From CAVPNY01 sp963706905 (GTDB lineage: Bacteria; Chloroflexota; Anaerolineae; Anaerolineales; UBA4823), in contig CAVPNY010000025.1 of NCBI GenBank assembly GCA_963706905.1, forward strand, positions 3,525 through 67,524: a stretch of 64,000 bases of DNA. The letters run 5' to 3'. How positions within the stretch are numbered: the first letter of the stretch is position 1; the number at the start of each line of letters is the position of its first letter. Under the pieces are notes generated by a model, which was not told the origin of the DNA, did not search any database, and was given only the letters and a program-made list of their open reading frames with translations. This document shows, piece by piece, positions 42,191 to 54,082 of the stretch. The position numbers and the translations under genes are program-made.

Positions 42191-45100
42191 TTATTCAACA
42201 AGGGGATGTTCCAGGATTTCCTGCAGATAGTGCCCTGTATAACTCTGCGAAACCTGCGCCACCTGCTCCGGGGGGCCTTCTGCCACGATAAACCCGCCTT
42301 CATTGCCGCCTTCCGGTCCCAGGTCGATCACCCAATCGGCGGTTTTGATCACATCCAGGTTGTGCTCGATCACGATCACAGTGTTGCCGGCATCTACCAG
42401 CCGGTGCAGCACATCCAGCAGACGCTGGATATCGGCGAAATGCAAGCCCGGTGGTGGGTTCATCCAGGATATAGATCGTACGACCGGTGGCCGCCGCGCT
42501 GAGCTCGCGGGCCAGCTTCACGCGCTGGGCTTCGCCGCCACTCAAGGTCAGGGCGCTCTGACCGAGCTTGATGTAATCCAGGCCAACATCGTGCAAGGTG
42601 TTGAGGATGCGGGCGATTGCCGGGTATGGGGCAAAAAACTTGAGCGCTTGTTGCACATCCATATCTAACACCTCGGCGATGTTCTTACCCTTATAGGTGA
42701 TGCTTAGTGTCTGGTGGTTAAAACGTTTCCCTGCGCATTCTTTACAGGTAACCCACACATCGGGCAGGAAGTGCATCTCGACTTTCTTGAACCCATAGCC
42801 GGCGCAGGCCTCGCAGCGCCCGCCCTTGACATTGAAGCTGAAGCGACCGGGGGCGTAACCCAGGGCGCGCGCCTCCGCTGTGGTGGCAAAGACCTTGCGG
42901 ATCTCGCTCAGCGCGCCGGCGTAGGTGCCGGGATTGGAGCGCGGATTGCGCCCGATTGGATCCTGGGTAATGTTGATCACTTTATCAACTTGATCCAGAC
43001 CTTCGATCCAGTCGTGCGCCCCAGGCATGCTTTGGGCGTTGTGCAGGGCGCGTGTCAGGGCTGGGTAAAGGGTCTGGGCGATCAGGCTGCTCTTGCCCGA
43101 TCCGCTCACCCCAGTCACGCAGGTCAGGGTCCCCAACGGGAATCGTGCTTCCAGGTGTTTGAGGTTGTGCAGGCGGGCGCCGTGGATGGTCAGCCAGCGC
43201 TGCGGGATGCGCCGCTTGCGCCCGTTGGGTGCGGTGACCTGCAGCACCCCAGCCAGATACTGCCCGGTAAGTGAATCTGGGTTATCCATCACCTCCTGGG
43301 GCGTTCCAGCCGCGACCAGTTCGCCCCCTAAAATGCCAGGCCCGGGACCCAGATCGATCAGCCAGTCAGCGGAGCGCATCGTGGCGGCATCGTGCTCGAC
43401 AACCAGCACCGTGTTGCCCAAATCGCGCAGGTGAATGAGCGTATCCAGCAAGGCGCGATGATCGCGCGTGTGCAAGCCAATAGATGGCTCGTCCAGGATG
43501 TACAGCACGCCAACCAGCCCGCTGCCGATCTGGGATGCCAGGCGGATGCGCTGCCCTTCACCGCCGGACAGGCTCGGCGCTGGGCGGTCGAGAGTCAGGT
43601 AATGCAACCCCACGTTGCGCAGAAATTCCAGGCGTTGGCGGATTTCTGCGATCAGCTCGCTGCCAATCGCCTGCTGCTCGTCGCTGAGCTGGCCGGGCAA
43701 GGCGTTGATCCACCCGTATAACCTGGCGATGCTGTACCCGGTTATCTCGGGCAGGCGCACACCGGCGACGGTAACGAAGCGCGCTTCGGGGCACAGCCGC
43801 TCACCCTGGCAGTTGGGGCAGGATTGCTGGGACATGAAAGACATGTAATAACGGCGGGTCGCCTCGGATTTGGTCTGGCGGAAAAGACGATTGATGTTAT
43901 GGATAGCGCCTTTGACATCCCGCTCGCTTTCACCACGCCAGGTGCCCGAGTCAGTCTCTGCTTGAAATTTAAACAGCACTCGTTCTCCTTCAGAGCCGTA
44001 CAGCAGCACCTGGCGGAAGCTCTCGGGCAATGCGTTCCAGGGTTGTTCCAGATCCACACCGTAATGGTCAGCGATGGCGGTTATATTGCGCGCCATCCAG
44101 CTGCCCTCTCCCTTCTTGCGAAAACTGCCATACCAGGGGGAGGCGCCATCGATCAGAGACAGGTGCGGCTTGGTGACGACCAGGTCCGGATCTACCTGCA
44201 GGACAACGCCCAACCCATTGCACTCAGGACACATGCCCAGCGGTGAGTTAAAACTGAAGAGGGTGGGTTGCAGCTCGGCGAAACTGATATTGCAGGTTGG
44301 GCAGGCATTGCGCTCACTGAGGGCGATCTCTTTGCCATGGGCGAGTGCCACAACCACAACCCCATTTCCAGCTTGTAGCCCGGTTTCGACCGAGTCCATC
44401 AGGCGGGTGTGAAAGTCCTTCCAATCGGTCTCTGGGGATGGAACGACCAGGCGATCAATGACCAGCTCAATGGAGTGTTTCTTTTTCTTGTCGAGCTGCA
44501 GCGTATGTTCCTTCAAGGCTGCGCCGATATCGATTATCTCCCCGTCGACCCGAGCGCGGTCAAAGCCCTGCGCCAGGGAATCCTTGAGCGCAGCCAGGTG
44601 CGTGCCTTTGCGGTGCTGGGCAAGCGGGGCGAGTAACTGGAAGCGGGTCCCACCCGGCAGGCCGGCCAGCTGGTTGGCGATCTGTTGCGCTCCCTGGGGC
44701 TGGACCGCCTGACCACAGCGCGGGCAGTGCGGTAAGCCCAGGCGGGCATACAACACCCGCAGGTAATCAAGTATCTCGGTGACTGTCCCCACGGTCGAGC
44801 GCGGGTTGCGGGTGATGGTCTTCTGCTCGATGGCGATGGCCGGGCTCAGCCCGGTGATCTGGTCGACCTGTGGCTTTTCCATCTGCTCCATAAACTGGCG
44901 GGCGTAAGAAGAAAGGCTCTCTACGTAGCGCCGCTGGCCTTCTGCGTAAATGGTGTCAAAAGCCAGGGAAGACTTGCCGCTGCCGCTCACCCCGGTGATC
45001 ACCACCAGCTTATGGCGTGGAATGTGTACATCGATATGTTTTAAATTGTGCTGACGGGCGCCGCGCACGATGATATCGCCCAGGCCAGGCATCGGCTCCG

Positions 45101-46172
45101 GGGCTGTCTGAGCAACCGGTAGGCCCAGGGACTCGACCAGGCTTTCGTCTTCTTGCAAGCGGTAGCGGCTGAGATCGCTTTGAGCGGCGGTCCTATCCTT
45201 CACTCCAGAGATGGCGCTCAATTGGTCAGCCCCAGAAGGCTTCAGGTTGGCGGGGTCGGCGCGGCGTGGCGCCTCCATCCCATCGACCAGGCCAAGCTGA
45301 GCCCGGATCTGGTGGGTGCGCGGCAGCTCCTCGAAAAGGAGGCGCAGAGCTTCAAACTCTTCGTCCGGTCGCACGGTCAGCTCTGCAATGCGATCGAGCA
45401 GGGCTTTGTCCTCAACGGTCATCTGATGCTCGGGCTTGCGGTGCAGGTCATCGAAGTAATCAAAGATGCGCAGCTCCAGCTTGTTCAAAGCCTGGAAGTC
45501 GTGCAGCAGGTTGCCCCGAATGCACGGGAAGCCTTTCCAGCGCTCGCTGTAGCGGAAGTAAGTCGGGCTGACCTCCCCGAGACGCGCCAGCCGCCAGGCG
45601 CTGCCGGCTACGTAGAAATCTTGATCAGGGCGCAGGTCGGTGAAATCACAAGCCAATCCTTCCCCCAAAGCATCGTGCGGCACTCCGCCCAGGTCAGCAT
45701 CCGCCAGAACCCAGCGGCGCTTGGCTTTATTCCAATACTCGGTAATCCAGTGATCGCCCTTGAAGCCGGCGCTGGATGTGGAGGCCTCGCTTGTAAAGAG
45801 GTAGGCGGCAAAGCCCACTCGCATGCGCGCCGGGACGCCCTTATGGCGCAGGATAGAAGTGAGGAACACAGCATAGTCGCGGCACAGGCCAATCTGCCGC
45901 TCAGACGGGTCGCGGGCGACCGTCAGCGGCGCCGGATCGAGCTCCAGCATACGGCCCAGGCGCTGCTGCATCGTGCGCAGGCCGATCTCAGCGTTTTGCT
46001 GGGCAGTCCGCTGGACTTTATAATACCTGGCCGAGTTGCGGTGCAGCAGCACGCCCTGGATAACTGCGAAGAGCTCCGGCAGGCTGTCCGGTAAATCATC
46101 GTATAGAGAGGCATAGGACCCCGGATCGGTGATTGGGGAATGGGAGGTGTAGTACGCGAGGATTTCGTTCAT
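42191..46172 (-). pseudogene. uvrA: Transglutaminase-like domain fused to UvrA, with a C-terminal frameshift
   Basis: UvrA detects damage in nucleotide excision repair. Residues about 1-350 resemble a transglutaminase-like fold, with the cysteine region RQIGLCRDYAVFLTSILRHK, GDHWITEYW and VLADADLGG. From about residue 370 a full UvrA follows: GVSGSGKSSLAFD, zinc-finger CPTCNISFAELQ ... GMCPECNGLG, LSGGEGQRIRLASQ, the second ATPase GVSGSGKSSLIAQ, CEACAGYGF ... CKECAGKRF, LSGGEAQRVKLARELS. Near 42445 one extra base breaks the frame in DEPTTGLHFADIQ; removing it restores the end ILEHPLVE and a stop at 42191, 1326 residues. This fusion is unusual. Confidence 0.82.
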
Positions 46173-46223
46173 CGGCTTAGCCTTCCGGCAAAGTAAATTA
46201 GCTCACATGGGGCTGCTAAAACC

Positions 46224-46246
46224 GAAATTATGTTCTATTTATTATA
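46224..46246 (-). promoter_or_regulatory. LexA-like box and -10 of the uvrA fusion
   Basis: On the minus strand TATAAT (46246-46241) is followed after 5 bp by GAACATAATTTC (46235-46224), within ATAGAACAT as in the two boxes near 5.4-5.5 kb. The box has one mismatch to GAAC-N4-GTTC. No clear -35 is seen. It lies 52 bp before the uvrA start. uvrA is an SOS gene in many bacteria, which supports the reading. Confidence 0.5.
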
Positions 46247-46379
46247 TCACGTCTAGGTCAGATGGATTTTAATGGAGTCCTTGAGCACGGAAATGATCTC
46301 TTACCAAGCCAGAAAACAAACAGGTGATAGGTCGCCCATCTTTTCAGGCAGGCTTAACACCAGTTCTACCAGGATCGAT

Positions 46380-46410
46380 CAACCCACCACTTTGAAAAAA
46401 TGGTGGGTTG
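46380..46410. terminator. Hairpin between uvrA and katG
   Basis: CAACCCACCA (46380-46389) pairs perfectly with TGGTGGGTTG (46401-46410) around an 11-base A-rich loop. It lies downstream of katG on the minus strand and may be its terminator, although it lacks a T run. Confidence 0.5.
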
Positions 46411-46589
46411 AAAGACTTATAAATCGGAGCGAAGGTGGAAATTATGCGGGTACAAGTGCGCGTATCCTTCTTCGCTGGTCTTTTGGATCAGCTCTTCGAG
46501 CGACAGATCTGCCCAGGCGCTGAACCGGTCCTTAGCTGACCATTTTTTCGTCGACCTGTCAGAAGCCTTCGAAGACGTTTATGTACCGA

Positions 46590-48783
<2,194 letters not shown>

Positions 48784-48863
48784 AATATTTATTCCTTTCG
48801 ATGTGTGAATTCTTGAATAGCACTACAGTGAATACATGCTTCGCAGTTTCAAAAAAGAGGTTC

Positions 48864-49304
48864 TTAACTCTCCTCTTTACAATCCGGACATAACCCAAAA
48901 AGGGATATTTGAGGACGGAGAATCTTATAACCTGACACCTGCTCCAAACTCCGGAGCGATTTCTGATCGAGAGACAGATCCCCATCAATAATTTTATTAC
49001 ACTTAATGCAGATCAAGTGAGGATGTGGGTCTGGCCGTGCACCGTCATAGCGATGACTGTCTTCTCCAAACCCTAATTCCAGAATTTCTCCCATTTCCTT
49101 GAGCAAGGTGACCGTTTTATAGACCGTACCCAGGCTGGTCATGGGAAAATCGACTTTGACCTGATCATACACCTGCTCAACACTGGGATGATTAAAGCTG
49201 GAAGCCAGGATCTTGAGCACCGCCATGCGCTGAGGGGTCAGCCGGTGCCCACTCTCCTTCAATTTCTGGGTGATTTCGTCCAAACGGATGTTTCGATCGG
49301 CCAT
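48864..49304 (-). CDS. perR: Fur-family regulator, PerR type
   Basis: The 146-residue protein (MADRNIRLDEITQKLKESGH) has the winged helix RLTPQRMAVLKIL, TSLGTVYKTVTLLKEMGEIL, and the metal-binding C-terminal half with HRYDGARPDPHPHLICIKCN and a second CPDC, giving the CxxC pair of the structural zinc site. PerR senses peroxide by iron-catalysed histidine oxidation. Its position just upstream of katG on the same strand favours PerR over Fur. I start at 49304; a longer reading is possible but AAGGA precedes this ATG. Confidence 0.85.
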   Translation of the reverse strand: MADRNIRLDEITQKLKESGHRLTPQRMAVLKILASSFNHPSVEQVYDQVKVDFPMTSLGTVYKTVTLLKEMGEILELGFGEDSHRYDGARPDPHPHLICIKCNKIIDGDLSLDQKSLRSLEQVSGYKILRPQISLFGLCPDCKEES

Positions 49305-49394
49305 TTTTGTCCTTGCCCTATTTCTACCAATAAGGGTGACCAAATTGGTCTTTTTGGAATAGCATTCCTAATAAAGAATGAATCTCCACTAAGA

Positions 49395-49422
49395 ATTATA
49401 TTACATAGTTTCTGTTTGTCAA
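49395..49422 (-). promoter_or_regulatory. Promoter of the perR gene
   Basis: On the minus strand TTGACA (49422-49417) and TATAAT (49400-49395) are 16 bp apart, close to consensus. It lies about 90 bp upstream of the perR start. Confidence 0.8.
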
Positions 49423-49491
49423 ATAGCAGAGTGATTTCCGGAGTTTGCAGGATAGCCTGCTCTGTAGGCCAGTTATAATGTGCGGATTGCC

Positions 49492-50730
49492 ATGAACACA
49501 CCGGACGATGCTACCCCGCAACGTGCCAGCCTGATGGATCTAGCCAAATATTTCACCCGCCTGGGTTTTACTGCCTTTGGCGGCCCAGCCGCGCACATCG
49601 CCTTGATGCGTGAGGACCTGGTGGTACAGCGGCGCTGGATCGGCGCCCAGCACTTTGCCGATCTCCTGGGCGCGGTGCAGCTGGTCCCCGGCCCGAATTC
49701 CACTGAAATGGTCATTCACATCGGGTACACCCACCAGCGCATTAAAGGCATGCTGGTCAGCGGATTGGGTTTCATCCTGCCAGCCTTCTTCATTGTCCTG
49801 GCGTTGAGTATTTTCTACGTGGCGTATGGCAGCCTGCCCCAGGTCAGCGCGCTGCTCTACGGATTGCAGCCGGTAGTGGTCGCCATTATTGTGCAGGCCG
49901 TCTACAAGCTCGGTCTGACCTCCTGCCGCAAGCCGACCATGCTGGCGCTGGCGGTTGCGGCTCTCCTGGTTACTTTGTTAGCTGGGGTCAACACGGTCCT
50001 GGTGATCCTGGGTGGAGGTTTGCTCGGAGTACTGCTCTACGGCTCCCGGCGCAGCCTGGGGATCTCGGCTGTCCTGCTGTTCAGCCTGCCGTTTGATCTC
50101 TGGCGCCAGGCCGTCGATTGGATATCCCCGACACTCCTGCGTTTGTTCTGGTTTTTCCTGACCGTCGGAGCCACGGCAATGGGCAGCGGTTACGTGCTGA
50201 TCAGTTATCTTTTTGACCAGCTAGTGAACCGCTATGGATGGCTGACTGAGCAGCAGCTGGTCGACGCCATCGTTGTCGGGCAGATGACTCCCGGTCCGGT
50301 CTTCACCACCGCCGCCTTTGCTGGCTATGTGATCATGGCCGGCCCGGCCAATAACGTTCAGCTCGGGATCGCCGGGGCGACGGTCAGCGCCCTGGGGATT
50401 TTCCTGCCTTCCTTTTTCATCGTCTGGTTGTTGGGGGATCGCATTTCCCGTTTGCGCCAATCTCAGGCCCTGGGGGCATTCCTGGATGGGGTTAACGCGG
50501 CGGTGGTGGGCAGCATCGCTGCCACCAGCTGGCAATTGTTTCAGACAGCCACGCTCAACCTGCCCGCGCCTGTGCTTCCATTGGGATTGGCTGGCGAGGT
50601 GATCGATCTGGCGGCGGTGCTCCTGTTTGCTGCCTCGTTAACGTTGCTGATCGCCCTGCCGCGCCTCAATGCCACCTGGCTGATCCTGGGCGGGGCGCTG
50701 GCGGGCTGGCTGCTGGTGAGTTTTGTGTAA
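49492..50730 (+). CDS. chrA: Chromate transporter ChrA
   Basis: ChrA (CHR superfamily) exports chromate with proton exchange. The 412-residue protein is the long form made of two homologous halves. The first begins YFTRLGFTAFGGPAAHIALM and has GAVQLVPGPNSTEMVIHIGY. The second begins FFLTVGATAMGSGYVLISYL and has DAIVVGQMTPGPVFTTAAFA. The paired GPAAHI and PGP motifs are typical. I start at ATG 49492; a GTG four codons earlier directly follows TATAAT and would be leaderless. It is divergent from the peroxide regulator, and nothing shows its control. Confidence 0.9.
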   Translation: MNTPDDATPQRASLMDLAKYFTRLGFTAFGGPAAHIALMREDLVVQRRWIGAQHFADLLGAVQLVPGPNSTEMVIHIGYTHQRIKGMLVSGLGFILPAFFIVLALSIFYVAYGSLPQVSALLYGLQPVVVAIIVQAVYKLGLTSCRKPTMLALAVAALLVTLLAGVNTVLVILGGGLLGVLLYGSRRSLGISAVLLFSLPFDLWRQAVDWISPTLLRLFWFFLTVGATAMGSGYVLISYLFDQLVNRYGWLTEQQLVDAIVVGQMTPGPVFTTAAFAGYVIMAGPANNVQLGIAGATVSALGIFLPSFFIVWLLGDRISRLRQSQALGAFLDGVNAAVVGSIAATSWQLFQTATLNLPAPVLPLGLAGEVIDLAAVLLFAASLTLLIALPRLNATWLILGGALAGWLLVSFV

Positions 50731-50863
50731 TCAAGCAGACTGTTGAACAAGTAATAGTTTATCGCCGGGATATGGAGATTGTGCTAGCTTGCCAATAAAT
50801 CCTTCATTCTTGCACTGTCGATAGAATATCTCATCTACACAGCCTTCAACATCCAAATCATAC

Positions 50864-50954
50864 GGAAGTTACGCAGTTCAAGGGGGAAGTGGGGGTGTTT
50901 TGGCGGGCTACGGCCGCCAAAACACCCCCATAAACCCACCAACTGCGTAGTTCC
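50864..50954. repeat. 91-bp imperfect palindrome
   Basis: The inner arms GGGGGTGTTTTGGCGG (50891-50906) and CCGCCAAAACACCCCC (50914-50929) are perfectly complementary, 16 bp around a 7-base loop. The outer arms GGAAGTTACGCAGTT (50864-50878) and AACTGCGTAGTTCC (50941-50954) also pair with one bulge. It lies at the junction where the AT-rich EamA/HAD segment begins. It is too GC-rich and symmetric for an ordinary terminator, so it may be a miniature inverted-repeat element. Confidence 0.75.
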
Positions 50955-50994
50955 TGTCATATATAAAAATTTTAGTGTGTTGTATACTACAGGA

Positions 50995-51864
50995 ATGAGC
51001 GTTATTATCCAAAGTATTCTGGCTGGATTAGGGGGAATGTTCGGATGGGGATTATACGATTTTTTTGGGGGTCTATTTTCCAAAAGGATAGGTAATTTCA
51101 AAACCTTTTTTTGGTCGCAACTTGCAGGATTGGTTTTCGCTACCCTTCTTATTTTTGCTTTTGCTATAAACCTGAATATTCCCACAAGCATAGCTATTTT
51201 AATACCTGTAGCCTCAATTCTTTATGCCGCAGCATACCTGCTCTTTTTTAAAGGTTTTGAACTGGGCAATGTATCCATTATTTCAGCAACCATGAATTTA
51301 TGGGCGGTATTCACAATGCTTTTCGCTTATATCTTTTTGGGTCAGCGTCTTTCTACATTCCAGTTCCTGGGGGTCTTAATGATCATTGTTGGGGTTATCT
51401 TCGTATCCTTGAAATGGAGTGACATCAAAGATCAAAACTTAAAACTTTTATCTGGCGTTAAAGAAACGATTTTGGCGGCTCTTCTCTTTGGAATTTTTTG
51501 GAATCTTAGTGAAATTATCTCTGAACAAATAGGATGGTCATCAACAACTCTTTTTGTGAAGATTGGCATTGTCTTATTTATGTTGTTGTTTTCTCTACTA
51601 GTAAATCGAGAGCTTAGTGTAGCCAAAACCGCCCCTAAAATAAAGATGATGATCTTATTCGCTGGTGTTTTAGAAGCGGCCGCAGTAGCAATTGTTAATT
51701 GGGGATTAACTGTCGGAGACGCGATACTGGTTACTCCTATAGCCTCAGCATTATCAATCGTAACGATAATGATGGCAGTTATCTTTTTGAAAGAAAAAAT
51801 TACTAAACTGCAAGGCTTCGGGATGGTAATAGTAATTACCGGAATAGTTTTTACAGCTTTTTAA
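50995..51864 (+). CDS. EamA/DMT-family transporter (AT-rich)
   Basis: The 289-residue protein has about ten hydrophobic segments in two EamA halves (first: ILAGLGGMFGWGLYDFFGGL, GLVFATLLIFAFAI; second: LFGIFWNLSEI, GVLEAAAVAIVNWGLTVGDA, GMVIVITGIVFTAF). Such transporters move varied metabolites. TATACT at 50982-50987 lies only 7 bases before the ATG, so the mRNA may be nearly leaderless. The base and codon use is far more AT-rich than in most of the window, which suggests gene transfer, and the HAD gene follows after 12 bp with the same composition. Confidence 0.85.
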   Translation: MSVIIQSILAGLGGMFGWGLYDFFGGLFSKRIGNFKTFFWSQLAGLVFATLLIFAFAINLNIPTSIAILIPVASILYAAAYLLFFKGFELGNVSIISATMNLWAVFTMLFAYIFLGQRLSTFQFLGVLMIIVGVIFVSLKWSDIKDQNLKLLSGVKETILAALLFGIFWNLSEIISEQIGWSSTTLFVKIGIVLFMLLFSLLVNRELSVAKTAPKIKMMILFAGVLEAAAVAIVNWGLTVGDAILVTPIASALSIVTIMMAVIFLKEKITKLQGFGMVIVITGIVFTAF

Positions 51865-51876
51865 AATCTGGTTCTT

Positions 51877-52542
51877 ATGACTAAACTTATTATCTTTGAT
51901 TGGGACGATGTAATTATTCTTGGCGCAAAAAAGGGATACTATAACTGCTATAAAAATACTTTAAAAGAATTAGGAATAGTATTGGATGAAATAGAAATAG
52001 ATAAAAGAATACAAGATACGTGGGGCAATACTGACCGTGAAATATTAACTGAATTACTGAAAGAAAATCAAAAATTAGTAGATAAAGCTTGTGAAATATT
52101 TTATGATAAAGAATTCTATGGCAATACCTTTATTGATTCATTGAAAGAAATCGATGGAGTCAATGAACTATTAATCCGACTTAAAGGAAAATATAAACTT
52201 GCAGTTGCGTCAGCAAATAAAATTGACATGATCAAAGATAAGATCATACCTAAATTCAACATTCCAAATATATTTGATCAAATAGTAACAGTTGATGATG
52301 CTCCTGTTGGAAAATCAAAACCTGACCCTTATATGCTTCAGTTAATTCTTAAAAAACAAGGAGTCTCCAACAAAGAAGCTCTATTTATTGGCGATGCAAA
52401 GAATGATGTTTTAATGGCAAAAAATGCAGGTGTTGAACCAGTGGTTGTCCTGACTGGTCTTATTTCAAAAACCCAAGCGGAAGCTCTTGGAGTTAAATAC
52501 ATTCTTTCTGATGTAACAAGAATTGAGGAAATACTTACATAA
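51877..52542 (+). CDS. HAD-superfamily hydrolase (AT-rich)
   Basis: The 221-residue product is a phosphoglycolate-phosphatase-like HAD protein. The nucleophile motif is IIFDWDDVI (D8, D10), motif II is the serine in LAVASANK, motif III is the lysine in GKSKPDPYML, and motif IV is FIGDAKNDVLMAKNAG. The helical cap after residue 15 (YYNCYKNTLKELGIVLDEIE) resembles beta-phosphoglucomutase/Gph relatives. The substrate is unknown. It lies 12 bp after the EamA gene and shares its AT-rich style, so the two were probably acquired together. Confidence 0.87.
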   Translation: MTKLIIFDWDDVIILGAKKGYYNCYKNTLKELGIVLDEIEIDKRIQDTWGNTDREILTELLKENQKLVDKACEIFYDKEFYGNTFIDSLKEIDGVNELLIRLKGKYKLAVASANKIDMIKDKIIPKFNIPNIFDQIVTVDDAPVGKSKPDPYMLQLILKKQGVSNKEALFIGDAKNDVLMAKNAGVEPVVVLTGLISKTQAEALGVKYILSDVTRIEEILT

Positions 52543-52739
52543 GTTTGTTTACCAGCTTATGAAGGTCACCAGACCAAATCACAGAAAATACCTTGCACAA
52601 TCTAAGAAAATTCAGGCTGTTAAAAAGTAATGAGATGTTCTATAACTTCGCCTGGCATCCTGGGCGGGGGCGTTCTTTGCCCCTAGCGCAGCGCCGTCGA
52701 AGGATGCCTGGAATATCAATAAACTGGAGCAAGGAACCA

Positions 52740-53345
52740 TTAACTGTCTCGTCCTGTGACATAATAGCGGTGAGCATTGACCGCAGTGCTGCCCCAGCCA
52801 GCCAGAATTCGAAAGAAAGGGGTGTATTCAAAGACCCTGGTCAGCGGAGTAAAGGTTAGCTGTCCGGTCGTGGGGTCGTAATGATGCGGATCGATATCCT
52901 GTGTCCTTCCCTCCATTTCGACCCGAACCCAGGCATGTCCGCCCACGCCCTCGCCGGGGAAGGCATTGCGGAAGGCGGTGACCACTTTTGCTGAAAATCC
53001 CAACTCTTTGAGCAGAGCCGCCAGGGCATAAGCCGATTGCTGGCAGTAGCCATAGCCGCGTTCGAAGGCGTGTGGGTAGAGATCGAAACTATTGCGCCGG
53101 CAGTATTGCATGCGCTCGCCGACCAGGGTGCGCGCCGCCTCGACCAGCGCTGCACCACTCTGCCCGCTGGAGCGCAACTGCTGCGCAGCCTCTTGGAGTG
53201 TCAATGGCTTAATCCCCGGCCTGCGCCCGCGACCCAAAGACAGGGTCGCGGGGAGGGCGTACAGAATCGCCCCAATGATGATCGCCAAACTGAAGATTAG
53301 CGTAGTTGTGATAATCGTCGATAGGATTTCCATGGGTGTCATCAT
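52740..53345 (-). CDS. Membrane-anchored transglutaminase-like protein
   Basis: The 201-residue protein has an N-terminal membrane segment (about 8-33) and a transglutaminase-like domain. The Cys is in ERGYGYCQQSAYALAALLKE, the His in GVGGHAWVRVEMEG and the Asp in DIDPHHYDP, in the order of the papain-like triad. Such proteins are usually peptidases or protein-crosslinking enzymes of unknown role. It resembles the N-terminal domain of the UvrA fusion in fold but not in detail. It is on the same strand as the ICMT-like gene, 29 bp away. Confidence 0.75.
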   Translation of the reverse strand: MMTPMEILSTIITTTLIFSLAIIIGAILYALPATLSLGRGRRPGIKPLTLQEAAQQLRSSGQSGAALVEAARTLVGERMQYCRRNSFDLYPHAFERGYGYCQQSAYALAALLKELGFSAKVVTAFRNAFPGEGVGGHAWVRVEMEGRTQDIDPHHYDPTTGQLTFTPLTRVFEYTPFFRILAGWGSTAVNAHRYYVTGRDS

Positions 53346-53374
53346 CCGTTCAATCTATCTCATGCAGTCAATGC

Positions 53375-53977
53375 CTAGAAGACATAGGGAATGAACATTT
53401 TGGTCTGTTGTATGTATTCTGCGTACTCAGCGCCAAAATGCCCCGTATTTTCTGCTTCTTCCATCCGGCTTGTGGCGTAGAGCGCCAGGGTGGCTATCAT
53501 TCCCAGCCCTGCACCAACCAGAGATGGATGCTTTAGGAAGGCTCCCCAGGCGAGATACAGGAGTGAGGCGTAGAGCGGATGGCGGATATAGCGATAGGCG
53601 CCAGCCTTGACCAGTCGGGTGGTCTTTTCGATGTTCAGGAGAGCTGGATCATCGATGCTGGCGTCGGGCTTTCCAATCCGCCGCAACAACGTAAAGCCAT
53701 GGACCGCCAGAAAGAGCGACAAAAGCAAGAGCAACCAGGACAGAATCTGCCTGACTGAGAAGGGCTGGTGAAACCAGAACTCAAGGTTAAGCAGGATCAG
53801 CGCCAGGATCGCCTCAAAAGCAAAGAAGCGAAAAAAACCGTGGCTACGCCAATTGCGGAGGCTTTTCCAGGAGATGAGTACGATCCCGGCAGAGAAGACT
53901 AGAAATAGCACCCATCTCCAGTTAAAATCATCGATTGCCACTGCCAATACTCTCCCAGTAACTAATGCTACCATCAA
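53375..53977 (-). CDS. Isoprenylcysteine methyltransferase-like membrane protein
   Basis: The 200-residue integral membrane protein has about five hydrophobic segments, then the ICMT/PEMT signature GAYRYIRHPLYASLLYLAWG (about 128-147) and a C-terminal EEAENTGHFGAEYAEYIQQT. Enzymes of this fold methylate carboxyl groups or phospholipids with SAM. In bacteria their substrates are seldom known. A short hydrophobic start (MMVALVTGRVLAVAI) may be a membrane segment. It lies upstream of the transglutaminase-like gene on the same strand and may share its promoter. Confidence 0.8.
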   Translation of the reverse strand: MMVALVTGRVLAVAIDDFNWRWVLFLVFSAGIVLISWKSLRNWRSHGFFRFFAFEAILALILLNLEFWFHQPFSVRQILSWLLLLLSLFLAVHGFTLLRRIGKPDASIDDPALLNIEKTTRLVKAGAYRYIRHPLYASLLYLAWGAFLKHPSLVGAGLGMIATLALYATSRMEEAENTGHFGAEYAEYIQQTKMFIPYVF

Positions 53978-54043
53978 GCCGATGATTCACGGCGTTAGCC
54001 TTCCGTTACCCGATCTATATTGATTAATTCTATCTTATCGCTT

Positions 54044-54074
54044 TTGTAATAGATCATCATTGCTTCCGTATAAT
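54044..54074 (+). promoter_or_regulatory. Promoter of the small leaderless ORF
   Basis: TATAAT (54069-54074) lies 8 bases before the ATG of the short frame at 54083, and TTGTAA (54044-54049) is 19 bp upstream of it. Transcription would start at about the ATG, making the message leaderless. Confidence 0.5.
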
Positions 54075-54082
54075 ACAGTGCT

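Larger units (their letters stand above)
46173..46589. other. Intergenic region between uvrA and katG
   Basis: This region holds the uvrA promoter and LexA-like box near its left end and a hairpin at 46380-46410. An open stretch encoding MRVQVRVSFFAGLLDQLFER (46444 onward) ends after about 32 codons and matches nothing that I know. I see no other gene. Confidence 0.5.

Noticed and set aside
45153..46094. 313-codon plus-strand frame antisense to the uvrA fusion
   Set aside because: It is a shadow of a long GC-rich gene, with no motif and no ribosome site.
49305..49490. PerR box between perR and chrA
   Set aside because: AT-rich fragments near 49390 resemble half sites only; no palindrome like TTATAATNATTATAA is present.
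52620..52735. Imperfect hairpin around CTGGCATCC/GGATGCCTGG as an attC or IS end
   Set aside because: It lacks attC end motifs, and no transposase or second copy is visible.
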